25,024 nucleotides of DNA from CAZART01 sp964487555 (GTDB lineage Bacteria; Bacteroidota; Rhodothermia; Rhodothermales; VXPQ01), in NCBI GenBank assembly GCA_964487555.1, contig CAZART010000078.1:1-25024 (forward strand), given 5' to 3'. The notes beneath the pieces were generated by a model. It did not search any database. It saw nothing but the letters and a program-made list of their open reading frames with translations, and had not been told where the DNA came from. Each line of letters opens with the position of its first letter. The first letter of the stretch is position 1. Positions 7,080 through 14,753 of this stretch are shown one piece after another. A program made the translations under genes and the position numbers.

Positions 7080-8480
7080 TTAGAGGTTCAACAGCGTGTC
7101 CATCATCGTTTGTACGGAATCCAATACGCGCGCTGCGGCGCCGAAGGCCTGCTGGTACCGAATGAGGTCGGTCATCTCCTCTTCGAGTGAGACCCCCGAT
7201 ACCCCTTTTGCCATGGCGTCGACGTGGCTGGCAAATGCGGCATGACTCTCGTAGAGGCCGCTGGCCCGTTTGGCGGTCGCTCCGATGCCGGATACGAGAT
7301 TGATGGCGAAGGTCTCGACGGTCTCCGAGTTACCGTTCATCAGCTGGGTCTCACTCAGCTTGAAGAGGGCGTTCGCGATATCGCTGTCGTTCACACCCGC
7401 TGACGGATCGCCTGCCGAAGCGACGACCGCGCGGCTGTCGGCGTTGACGGCATCTGAAAGGCGAATCGTCGCGGCCGTGGTACCGCCGCCGTTGAAGAAA
7501 TCGACGCCCGTATTTCCATCCAGATCATATCCGGTGCTGTGGAGGGCGTTGATTTCCGTCACGAGGGTCTCGGCGATGTCGTCGAGCGCCGATTGCGTAT
7601 TGGGAATCGTCGATTGCAGCGTTCTCAGCCATCCGACGAGCCGTCCTCCGCCTTCCGCCGGCACATTAAGAGAGACCTGCGTATCGGAGATCATCACCCT
7701 CGGTGTACCGCTCGTCATGTCCACCTTCAGTGTTTCCGAAGTGGCGTCGGAGACGATCATCATACCGTTGAGCGTCACGGTGTACGAGCCGGACGGTTCT
7801 TCCTGAACCCGAATGCCGGCATACTCGGACAGTTTGCTGATGAGGGTGTCGCGGCGATCCTCGGAGGCCAGGTCGGGCGATCCGATGGAGTTGCCCTGCT
7901 CGATAACGTAGTTCAACTCCGCGATTTCTTCGAGCAGCTTATTGACGTCGTTGACGCCGCCGTTGAGAGCACGCTGCGTCTCTTCCGTCAGATGCTCCAT
8001 TTCCGCGGACATCCGATTGAGTGTTGCAGCCAGCGAGGCACCCTGGCCGCGAACGGCCATGCGGACGCCGTTGTCGGTAGGATTGTCGGCCAGATCGCTC
8101 CACGAATTCCAGAAGGCATTCAGCTGGTTCGAGATCGAGCCGTCCGTTGATGACGAGAAGAGACTCTGAAGGGCGGTCGTAATGCGATGCTCTTCTTCGG
8201 AAGCGCCCATCCACCCGTTTGCATTCCAGCTCGACCGCGCGAGCAGCTGATCGCGCAGGCGTTCGTAGACGGCGACGTTGACGCCGTTTCCGGTGGCCGT
8301 GCGGGACGTCGAGCGATCGAGTAGCCCGATCCCGATGGTGCTTTCAGCCTGCATGGTCACTCTCCGCCGCGAGTAGCCCTCCGTTTCGGCATTGGCGACG
8401 TTCTGGCCGATCGTGTTCATTGCGGCATCGAAAGCCGCGAAAGATCGCCTGGTGATATTAAGGAGCTGGTTGATGCTCAT
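7080..8480 (-). CDS. flgK: Flagellar hook-associated protein FlgK (HAP1)
   Basis: FlgK forms the first ring of the hook-filament junction. The 466-residue protein has the rod-hook N-terminal motif (NTIGQNVANAETEGYSRRR) at about residues 23-41 and the FlgK-type C-terminus (SLEEEMTDLIRYQQAFGAAA, VLDSVQTMMDTLLNL). The segment STDGSISNQLNAFWNSWSDL (about 114-133) is also characteristic. It is somewhat shorter than enterobacterial FlgK (about 550), consistent with a reduced variable centre. The start ATG lies 32 bp after flgN and has no obvious Shine-Dalgarno sequence, so translation may be coupled. Confidence 0.95.
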   Translation of the reverse strand: MSINQLLNITRRSFAAFDAAMNTIGQNVANAETEGYSRRRVTMQAESTIGIGLLDRSTSRTATGNGVNVAVYERLRDQLLARSSWNANGWMGASEEEHRITTALQSLFSSSTDGSISNQLNAFWNSWSDLADNPTDNGVRMAVRGQGASLAATLNRMSAEMEHLTEETQRALNGGVNDVNKLLEEIAELNYVIEQGNSIGSPDLASEDRRDTLISKLSEYAGIRVQEEPSGSYTVTLNGMMIVSDATSETLKVDMTSGTPRVMISDTQVSLNVPAEGGGRLVGWLRTLQSTIPNTQSALDDIAETLVTEINALHSTGYDLDGNTGVDFFNGGGTTAATIRLSDAVNADSRAVVASAGDPSAGVNDSDIANALFKLSETQLMNGNSETVETFAINLVSGIGATAKRASGLYESHAAFASHVDAMAKGVSGVSLEEEMTDLIRYQQAFGAAARVLDSVQTMMDTLLNL

Positions 8481-8512
8481 GGCGCGTCGAGGATGGGAGC
8501 GTGAGGCCTGGT

Positions 8513-9070
8513 TCAGCCGAAACGGTTGAGGAGGGAACGTTGACTGTTGGCGGACTCGACTGTGCTGCCGTGTGCGGTATAATGACGTCCACCGGCAGGG
8601 AGGTCGACGCCCTGAACGGCATGCAGCAACTCGCGTCCGAGATGGACGGCGTACTGCAGCGCAAATTCAAGGTCGCGGCAGCGCTCCTGCGTTTGCTGAG
8701 CCTGCCCTCGAACCTGCTCTCGCAGCTCAGCCAGCCGAGCACCGACCTCTCTCGTGTCCGTACCGCTTTCGAGAGCTTCGGTGACGTCACGCACGGAAAT
8801 CGTGTCGCCCTCGAGGCGCAGCACCCGACCGAGGAGCCGGATCTGCCGATCACGGGTCTGTTTCAGACGGGCAAGAATGTTGACTTCGTCACTCGTTCGT
8901 ATGGCCGTTTCCTCGACGCCCTCCTGATCGTGATCGCGGATGGCCGCGAGCTGTCGATCGAATTGATCCTGCATCCGGGCCAGAGAGGCGTATTCTTCCT
9001 CGAGCGTCTCGAGCAGGGTGGTGGCTAGTGAAGCGGGGCCCTTCGGCTGCTGTTGGGCTGGCATATTCAT
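8513..9070 (-). CDS. flgN: FlgN-like flagellar export chaperone
   Basis: FlgN is the cytoplasmic chaperone that keeps FlgK and FlgL unfolded for export. The 185-residue product is almost entirely helical and charged, with the family-like start of LATTLLETLEEEYASLARMQ and a second helical region around LARLKQTRDRQIRLLGRVLR. The C-terminal 30 residues are low in structure and may bind the export substrates. GGAG lies nine bases before the ATG at 9068-9070. Only 3 bp separate it from the rod-binding gene, and flgK and flgL follow directly. The family is weakly conserved, so much of the assignment rests on fold and position. Confidence 0.8.
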   Translation of the reverse strand: MNMPAQQQPKGPASLATTLLETLEEEYASLARMQDQFDRQLAAIRDHDQEGVEETAIRTSDEVNILARLKQTRDRQIRLLGRVLRLEGDTISVRDVTEALESGTDTREVGARLAELREQVRGQAQQTQERCRDLEFALQYAVHLGRELLHAVQGVDLPAGGRHYTAHGSTVESANSQRSLLNRFG

Positions 9071-9073
9071 AAT

Positions 9074-9475
9074 TTATATCTCCATGAACGGGTTGACCGG
9101 GCCGGTACCCAGGATGTTGTCGATGCCGGGGGCAGGATCGGCAGGCGATCCGTCATCGGGCATCGTCAGCTCTTCTTCGCGCTTCCACTGCTTGATGAGC
9201 AGCTCGGCAATACCCATTCTGCCGCTCTTACCGAGCTGTTTGGCGAGCTCCTCCGCGAGAACGTCGCTCTGCATGTCGCTGTAGCCACCCATCCACTGCG
9301 GCGCGTCGTCCCCCGTCAGATTGCCGTCGAAGAGCTCCTTGGTCATCGTATGCACCATCTGCTTGATGAGCACCTCTTCGAACTGCTTCGCAGCCGCTTC
9401 CGGCGTCGTCGGCTTCTTGGCCTCAAGCGGTAGGCCGGCAGCGTTTTTCGGTATGTCGATCCCCTCGATTCGCAT
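9074..9475 (-). CDS. flgJ: Rod-binding protein (FlgJ N-terminal type, no muramidase)
   Basis: The 133-residue protein matches the rod-binding domain of FlgJ: AAAKQFEEVLIKQMVHTMTK (about 27-46), then YSDMQSDVLAEELAKQLGKS (about 65-84) and MGIAELLIKQ. FlgJ acts in the periplasm as a scaffold for assembling the rod. The C-terminal peptidoglycan hydrolase domain of gammaproteobacterial FlgJ is absent, as in many other phyla, so wall opening must be done by another enzyme. There is no signal peptide, consistent with export by the flagellar system. It lies 13 bp after flgI. Confidence 0.9.
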   Translation of the reverse strand: MRIEGIDIPKNAAGLPLEAKKPTTPEAAAKQFEEVLIKQMVHTMTKELFDGNLTGDDAPQWMGGYSDMQSDVLAEELAKQLGKSGRMGIAELLIKQWKREEELTMPDDGSPADPAPGIDNILGTGPVNPFMEI

Positions 9476-9488
9476 GGCTCTTGTGTGC

Positions 9489-10637
9489 TTACTGGATGAT
9501 GAGCTCGCCCTGGAGCGACCCGGCGCGGTCGATGGCCTGAAAGATTGCGATGACGTCGCGCGCGGTGAGGCCGAGGTCGTTCAGCGCCGTCGCAAGCTGG
9601 CTCACGTTCGTGTTCGATGGAAGCACGACCGAACGGGTCATCTCTTCGTCAATGCTGGCCGTGCCCACCGTGCCGGAGACCGTTTCTCCATTCGAAAGGG
9701 GAGGAGGCTGAGAGACGAACGGATCTTCCTGTGTGGATATCACGACGCTGCCGTAGGTGACCATCACCTCATTCACGCGGACGGAGCCACCGGCAACGAT
9801 CGTACCCGTACGTTCATTGATGACGACGCGCGCAGCGACGTCGACGGCGATATCCAGCTCCTCGATCTGGGCGAGAAACGCATTGGCGCCGCCTTCAACT
9901 CCGGCAACGTTGACCGTGAGTTTTCCGGCGTGATCAATTTGCGCCGCGGCGCCCTCGAGCTCTTCATTGATGACGTTCACGATGCGCTGTGCATTCGTGA
10001 AATCGGGACGCCTGAGCACGAGGCTGACGTCCACGTCGGTACCCATGAGCGTTCCCATGGCATTGGTCACGACCGCGCCGTTGGGAATGCGGCCGGTATT
10101 AGAATGGTTGACCTGAACGCTCGAACCGAGACTGGAGGCGAGTACGGCACCGGTGGACAGCGGCCCCTGCGCCATCGCGTGAACGTCGTTCGTCATCGCA
10201 TTGACGAGCGGCGTCTGGAGCAGCACGCCTCCCGATAGCGATCTGGCGTCGCCGAGGGCCGAGACCGTAACGTCAAGCGAGCTTCCGGATCCGTTAAACG
10301 GCGTCATGGTCGTGGTAACCATCACGGCTGCCGCGTTGCGGGCGGCGAGCATTTCAGGGTTTACGTTAATGCCGAAGCGCCGAAGCATGTTGGTAATGCT
10401 CTGAACGGTGTACGGGGATCCACGCTGACCGCGGGCCCGGTCGCCTGTGCCGTCGAGTCCGACAACGAGGCCGTATCCCATCAGCTGGATCGGAGCCGCT
10501 CCCTCAAGAAGCACGAGGTCCTTGAGGCGTGCGGACCCTGCATCCTGGGCCAGGGCCGGTACGGCGGATGAGACGGCAAACACGACCAGCACTGAGGCGA
10601 GAATAGCGATCAGGCCGTGTTTGGAAGGTGCGTTCAT
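9489..10637 (-). CDS. flgI: Flagellar P-ring protein FlgI
   Basis: FlgI forms the P-ring around the rod in the peptidoglycan layer. The 382-residue product starts with a Sec signal peptide (hydrophobic stretch about 7-28, likely cleavage after PALAQ). It has the FlgI hallmarks GYGLVVGLDGTGDRARGQRG, PYTVQSITNMLRRFGINVN and, later, VVINERTGTIVAGGSVRVNE. The C-terminus (LNDLGLTARDVIAIFQAIDR) also matches the family. A TTG 12 codons upstream would abut the flgH stop. I chose the ATG at 10635-10637 because it begins a well-formed signal peptide. Length is normal for the family. Confidence 0.95.
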   Translation of the reverse strand: MNAPSKHGLIAILASVLVVFAVSSAVPALAQDAGSARLKDLVLLEGAAPIQLMGYGLVVGLDGTGDRARGQRGSPYTVQSITNMLRRFGINVNPEMLAARNAAAVMVTTTMTPFNGSGSSLDVTVSALGDARSLSGGVLLQTPLVNAMTNDVHAMAQGPLSTGAVLASSLGSSVQVNHSNTGRIPNGAVVTNAMGTLMGTDVDVSLVLRRPDFTNAQRIVNVINEELEGAAAQIDHAGKLTVNVAGVEGGANAFLAQIEELDIAVDVAARVVINERTGTIVAGGSVRVNEVMVTYGSVVISTQEDPFVSQPPPLSNGETVSGTVGTASIDEEMTRSVVLPSNTNVSQLATALNDLGLTARDVIAIFQAIDRAGSLQGELIIQ

Positions 10638-10673
10638 TTCAAAGCGTGTCGATCGTGGCACAATGTCAGGCAA

Positions 10674-11276
10674 TTAGCGGCCGAGTATGACGGCGGCGAG
10701 GATGGCTGCGACGGCACCGGCGCGGACGAAAAGGGCGGGTTTGAAGAACCGACGATGGATGCCGCCGCGTCGATATTCGATGTCTGCCGAGGCGATGTCC
10801 GGCGACAGAACCGTATTGTTTGATCGAATGTCGATCGGCCGCACGACGCCGGAGATTCGGAGCAGATGTGTTTCGCCGTTCACACTCAATTTCCGTTCGC
10901 CCTCGATGATGAGGTTACCGGTGGGATCGACATCCAGGACACGTGCCGTAATGGTGCCGTTCAGCAGATCTTCCTGCGACGATGAATTCTGATTCCGTGC
11001 CTTCTTGTTGAAGGTGGCGTCGACGCCGAATCGGCCGGAGATATCACTGCTGCCTGCCACTTCCGCGCCGCCCGCGAGGGCCGCATCAGAAGCATTCTGC
11101 CACGCGCTCTGCCGGCTGGCGGAGGTGCGCTCAACGAGGATGATAGTTACCAGATCGCCGGTGGCATCGGCTTTCGGATCTGCAAACACGGATAGCTGCG
11201 CCTGGGCCGGCGACACGGTGAGTGCGAGCGCGAACAGCGTTGCGGCACACGCTACGCGTACAGAGAAAACGTGCAT
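10674..11276 (-). CDS. flgH: Flagellar L-ring protein FlgH, without a lipobox
   Basis: FlgH forms the outer-membrane L-ring. The core is typical: ATGDLVTIILVERTSASRQS near the N-terminus, then LLNGTITARVLDVDPTGNLI, GERKLSVNGETHLLRISGVV and IRSNNTVLSPDIASADIEYR. Two features are odd. Canonical FlgH is a lipoprotein with a Cys right after the signal peptide, but here the signal ends in SPAQAQLS and the only nearby Cys (residue 10) lies inside the hydrophobic core. The C-terminus carries an extra hydrophobic stretch (VRAGAVAAILAAVILGR) that could anchor the protein instead. A TTG start at 11289-11291 is possible and would overlap the flgA stop. The ATG at 11274-11276 is annotated here. Confidence 0.93.
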   Translation of the reverse strand: MHVFSVRVACAATLFALALTVSPAQAQLSVFADPKADATGDLVTIILVERTSASRQSAWQNASDAALAGGAEVAGSSDISGRFGVDATFNKKARNQNSSSQEDLLNGTITARVLDVDPTGNLIIEGERKLSVNGETHLLRISGVVRPIDIRSNNTVLSPDIASADIEYRRGGIHRRFFKPALFVRAGAVAAILAAVILGR

Positions 11277-11287
11277 GATCGGGCGTT

Positions 11288-12022
11288 TCAAAGGGTGGAT
11301 ATCCAGATGGCGGTGCCCCGGCCGGTTAGCTCGACCTTGTACGTCGCCTTCGTGTCGGGGCTGTAGGCGCGAATGATCTCGCCGGTGAGGCCCGGCTCAC
11401 GAGCCTGGCAGGTTAGTTTCAGCGCAATGCCGTTCTTCTCGTAGGTCATCGTTAAGCTCTCCCCGGTGTCGACCGCGTAGGCCGGCCGTACGTCACCGAT
11501 CCGAATCGATTCGCCGGAGCGAAGGGGGCGTGCTGCAAAGAGTCCTGCCTCCGCGAGCTTCCGAAAGACGGCCGGGCGCATGGGTTCGCCCCGAAACGTC
11601 GTCGTTTCCATCCACGCAAACGTAACGTCGCCGTCCGTGACGGGCTCGTTCTTCGCAATGTTGGTTTGGGTGATGGCTATGGTATCAAAATGGGCTACGT
11701 AGAGGAGAGCCCATCCCGCATCGGACCAGGCGTCACCGCCGTCCTGACTGAGCAGGCGGACTTGCGTATGGCCTTTCGGGATGGATTCGGAATGGTTCAG
11801 ACGGATCCGTACGGCCGAGGCGCCATCCACCTTGCTTCCGACGCGTTCTACACGAACCTGTAAGGACGAAGCCAGACCTGGAAAACGCTCTTCGAACAGC
11901 TCGACGGCCGCCATGCGAACGTCTTCCGACGAAATCTCATCGCCCGGCATTCCGTCGATCGTCGCTCCCGTCATGGGCAAAAACACGGTAAGCAGGGCCG
12001 CGATGTAGAGCGTGTACTTCAC
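11288..12022 (-). CDS. flgA: P-ring assembly chaperone FlgA
   Basis: FlgA is the periplasmic chaperone needed for FlgI to polymerise into the P-ring. The 244-residue protein starts with a signal peptide (KYTLYIAALLTVFLPMTGA). Its C-terminal half has the SAF-like region of FlgA: ITQTNIAKNEPVTDGDVTFA, RPLRSGESIRIGDVRPAYAV and a GESLTMTYEKNGIALKLTCQ strand pair, ending in VELTGRGTAIWISTL. The start is GTG at 12020-12022, one base after the flgG stop, so translational coupling is likely. No later in-frame start would keep the signal peptide intact. Confidence 0.92.
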   Translation of the reverse strand: MKYTLYIAALLTVFLPMTGATIDGMPGDEISSEDVRMAAVELFEERFPGLASSLQVRVERVGSKVDGASAVRIRLNHSESIPKGHTQVRLLSQDGGDAWSDAGWALLYVAHFDTIAITQTNIAKNEPVTDGDVTFAWMETTTFRGEPMRPAVFRKLAEAGLFAARPLRSGESIRIGDVRPAYAVDTGESLTMTYEKNGIALKLTCQAREPGLTGEIIRAYSPDTKATYKVELTGRGTAIWISTL

Positions 12023-12023
12023 G

Positions 12024-12812
12024 TTAGCGCTTCAAATTATTGGCGATCTGGAGCATTTCTTCGCTCGTCGTCACCATTTTGGAGTTGATTTCGTAGGCTC
12101 GCTGTGAGGAGATCAGGTTCACCATCTCGGTCACTACGTCGACGTTCGAAACCTCGAGATAACCCTGGCGAACAACGCCGAGTCCGTCCTGTCCGGGCGT
12201 GCCGATCAACGGCTCGCCGCTGGAGTCGGTCTGTTGATACAGGTTGCCGCCCATCGCTTTGAGGCCGGCCGGATTCGAAAAGCGCGCAAGCTCAAGCTGG
12301 CCGATGTCGATGAGCTCGGACTCGTTCTCCAGGCGCACCGCAACGAGGCCGTCCTGGCTGATGTGGATGTCGGTCGCGTCGGGCGGAATCGTCAGATCCG
12401 GCTCGATGGAGAGGCCGGTCTGCGTGATCAGCGTGCCGTCGGCCGAGACGTTGAGCGCGCCGTCACGAGCGTAGGCGACTTTGCCGTCGGGCATCCGCAC
12501 CTGAAGAAAACCGTCGCCGTTGATGGCGATATCGAGCCGGTTTCCTGTTTGTTCGAGGCTGCCCTGCGTGAAGTTGCGCATGGTGGCAATAGGCGACGCT
12601 CCGTGGCCGATTTGCAGCGAGGCCGGCCTTGTGGCCGATTGATTTTCGGCCTGACCCTGCGCCTGCACGGTCTGATAGAGCAGGTCCTGGAAAACGACGT
12701 TCGACCGTTTGTAGCCCGTCGTGTTCGCATTCGCGAGGTTGTGGGCAATGTTGTCGACGCCGGTCTGCTGAGCGCTCATGCCGAGAGCGGCGGTACGTAG
12801 GGATCGGAGCAT
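12024..12812 (-). CDS. flgG: Flagellar distal rod protein FlgG
   Basis: FlgG is the distal rod subunit. The 262-residue length is typical for the family. The N-terminal rod motif is VDNIAHNLANANTTGYKRSN (about 19-38), followed by FTQGSLEQTGNRLDIAINGD and GFLQVRMPDGKVAYARDGAL. The C-terminus has the family signature YLEVSNVDVVTEMVNLISSQ, RAYEINSKMVTTSEEML. It lies 49 bp after flgF and one base before flgA. FlgG is told from FlgF by its length, its distal-rod sequence and its order in the operon. Confidence 0.96.
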   Translation of the reverse strand: MLRSLRTAALGMSAQQTGVDNIAHNLANANTTGYKRSNVVFQDLLYQTVQAQGQAENQSATRPASLQIGHGASPIATMRNFTQGSLEQTGNRLDIAINGDGFLQVRMPDGKVAYARDGALNVSADGTLITQTGLSIEPDLTIPPDATDIHISQDGLVAVRLENESELIDIGQLELARFSNPAGLKAMGGNLYQQTDSSGEPLIGTPGQDGLGVVRQGYLEVSNVDVVTEMVNLISSQRAYEINSKMVTTSEEMLQIANNLKR

Positions 12813-12861
12813 GGTAGGTCTGGTCGTTAGTAAGAAGGGGTGGATGGCTCGCCTGGCGGCG

Positions 12862-13584
12862 CTAGAACTTGCCGAGCTCCCGCGTGACGTGGCCCAGAAT
12901 CTGATCGGTGGTTTGGAGCATCTTCTGCTGCGACTCGAACAGGCGAAAGTGCGAGATCATGTCCGTCATTTCCGAAATGGGATTGACGTTGCTGCCCTCC
13001 ACGTGCCCCTGAACGAACGACGGGTTGTCGACGTCGATGGCTTCCATGTCGGCGGCGTCGAAGGCTGCGTCCTCCACCCGGCGTAAGTCGTTCGGCGCTT
13101 CGAAGCGAACGAGGCGGAGCCGCCCGACCGTCTGGCCGTCGGCCTGGATCGATCCGTCCTTGGCGATCTCGATGGACTGAACGTTCACCGGCAGCTGAAT
13201 GGGGCCGCCGTCGCCCTCAACGAGCCGGCCGGAAGGATTGCGCAGCATCCCGTCGGCATCAAGGGCAAAGCGGCCGGCGCGTGAATAACTGAATGCGCCG
13301 GACTCCTCTTCGGAAAGGACGAAGAAGCCTTCGCCGTGGATGGCGACGTCGAGGGGGTTACCGGTAGCTTCGAGGGTCCCTTGATCGAGCGCGGCCCATT
13401 CACCGTTGCTTCGCACACTCTGCGGGCCGCCTTCGATGTCGATGAACTCGTCGAGCGTCTCGGTAAACGTCCGATGGCGTTTGTACCCGATCGTATTGGC
13501 GTTCGCGAGATTGTTGGCGATGCGCTCCTGCTCTCGAATCGTCGAGCTCATCGAGGCCAGGCCGTTTTGAAGTCGTAGCAGCAT
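12862..13584 (-). CDS. flgF: Flagellar proximal rod protein FlgF
   Basis: FlgF is a proximal rod subunit. The 240-residue product has the rod motif QERIANNLANANTIGYKRHR near residues 20-39, the middle segment LEATGNPLDVAIHGEGFFVL and the C-terminal signature VEGSNVNPISEMTDMISHFR. A good ribosome binding site (AGGAAG) lies about five bases before the ATG at 13582-13584. It is the first visible gene of the operon. The 194 bp up to the divergent mtfA-like gene must hold its promoter, but I see no sigma-28-like site there. Confidence 0.94.
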   Translation of the reverse strand: MLLRLQNGLASMSSTIREQERIANNLANANTIGYKRHRTFTETLDEFIDIEGGPQSVRSNGEWAALDQGTLEATGNPLDVAIHGEGFFVLSEEESGAFSYSRAGRFALDADGMLRNPSGRLVEGDGGPIQLPVNVQSIEIAKDGSIQADGQTVGRLRLVRFEAPNDLRRVEDAAFDAADMEAIDVDNPSFVQGHVEGSNVNPISEMTDMISHFRLFESQQKMLQTTDQILGHVTRELGKF

Positions 13585-13778
13585 AGGTCTTCCTGATTTC
13601 TATTCGAAGCGATCCTTGAACAAAGGATACGCCAACTTGCGGCTGCGGCAGGCATCCGGCCATAGGGCGCCGATTCGACGTCGTCCCGGGCAATTTCTTC
13701 CGGCCGTTTCAGGCAGATGTTGCCCGGAAAAGCCTTCTGGGGGCCGAACCATTCGGCGGTGCAGTCGTGTCAGGCGAC

Positions 13779-14672
13779 ATGCAAGTTGTGAGCCGATCAT
13801 ATATCGCCTATCGAGTAACCCTCGCCGTGATCGTCGGTGTGGGCGTAGGCATCGTTGCCGCCGTGGCGATGCCCCCGGGTTGGCTGGCCGGCGTCGGCAT
13901 CTTCGTGTTGGTGCTGCTAATTTCGCTCCGAAAGCCGATCCGGCGCCTGCGTGCCGTTCGAAGTGCACTGCCGGCCGGCACGCGCGAATGGCTCGAGCGC
14001 TTCGTTCCGCTATACCGGAAGCTCGACGAGGATGCACGACGGCGGTTCGAGAACGACATGAAAATCGTTCTGGATGAATGGACGTACGAAGGTGTAGACG
14101 CCGTCGAGGTGACGCCGGAGATGAAGATCGGCGTGGCCGCGGGAGCGGCGCTTCTGCTCCACGGCCGTCCCGACTGGGAGCTGCCGCGCCATCAAACCGT
14201 GCTCTTCTATCCGGATCGATTCGATTCAGACTACATGCTGCACGAGGAGGCCGCCTTCGACGGAATGGCCCACCAGCAGGGGCCGATCATCCTCTCGTCC
14301 GTGGCGCTCAAGGAAAGCTGGGAGGACACCGAGGATGCCAACAACGTCGTTCTCCACGAGCTCGCCCACCTGCTCGACTATAAGAACGAATTCGCCGACG
14401 GTGTGCCGTCCCTGCTCGATCCGGGATCTGCCGTCGCATGGCAGGACCTCGTACGCAAGGAGATGTGGCGAATCCGCCACCGCCGCTCGATGCTGCGGGG
14501 CTACGGAGCAACCAACCCGGCCGAGTTCTTCGCCGTCTCCGTAGAAAACTTCTTCGAGCGGCCGTCTCTGATGGCCGAGAAACACCCTCAGCTCTTCGCC
14601 GCGATGATGGCGCTGTTCAATCTCGATCCCCGCGAGCGAGATTCCATACCGGAATCAAGATCGGCGACGTGA
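13779..14672 (+). CDS. MtfA-like zinc peptidase with two N-terminal membrane helices
   Basis: The product of about 297 residues belongs to the M90 family of E. coli MtfA, which binds the glucose repressor Mlc and has aminopeptidase activity. The zinc motif HELAHLLD lies at about residues 193-200, and a later glutamate in NPAEFFAVSVENFFE is the probable third ligand. LFYPDRFDSDY and GPIILSSVALKESWED are also family-like. Unlike cytosolic E. coli MtfA, it begins with two hydrophobic segments (about 12-30 and 35-50), so it is probably tethered to the inner membrane. A GTG four codons upstream (13767) is an alternative start. It is divergent from flgF and has no visible functional link to flagella. 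Confidence 0.85.
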   Translation: MQVVSRSYIAYRVTLAVIVGVGVGIVAAVAMPPGWLAGVGIFVLVLLISLRKPIRRLRAVRSALPAGTREWLERFVPLYRKLDEDARRRFENDMKIVLDEWTYEGVDAVEVTPEMKIGVAAGAALLLHGRPDWELPRHQTVLFYPDRFDSDYMLHEEAAFDGMAHQQGPIILSSVALKESWEDTEDANNVVLHELAHLLDYKNEFADGVPSLLDPGSAVAWQDLVRKEMWRIRHRRSMLRGYGATNPAEFFAVSVENFFERPSLMAEKHPQLFAAMMALFNLDPRERDSIPESRSAT

Positions 14673-14680
14673 GCCCATCC

Positions 14681-14737
14681 CGGTCGGCCGCACCCTTCGA
14701 CGAGAACGAATGATACACATCGACCTTGTTCCGACCG
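14681..14737. repeat. Inverted repeat between convergent genes
   Basis: CGGTCGG (14681-14687) and CCGACCG (14731-14737) are a perfect 7-bp inverted repeat with a 43-nt loop. They fall between the converging ends of the mtfA-like gene and the nucleotidyltransferase-methyltransferase gene. This could form a weak bidirectional terminator, but there is no T-tract and the loop is long. Confidence 0.25.
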
Positions 14738-14753
14738 ACACCGAGAGACGCGA

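Noticed and set aside
13600..13640. Sigma-54-like GG-N10-GT pattern upstream of flgF
   Set aside because: The invariant GC of the -12 element is GT, and the rest of the match is weak, so it is not called a promoter.
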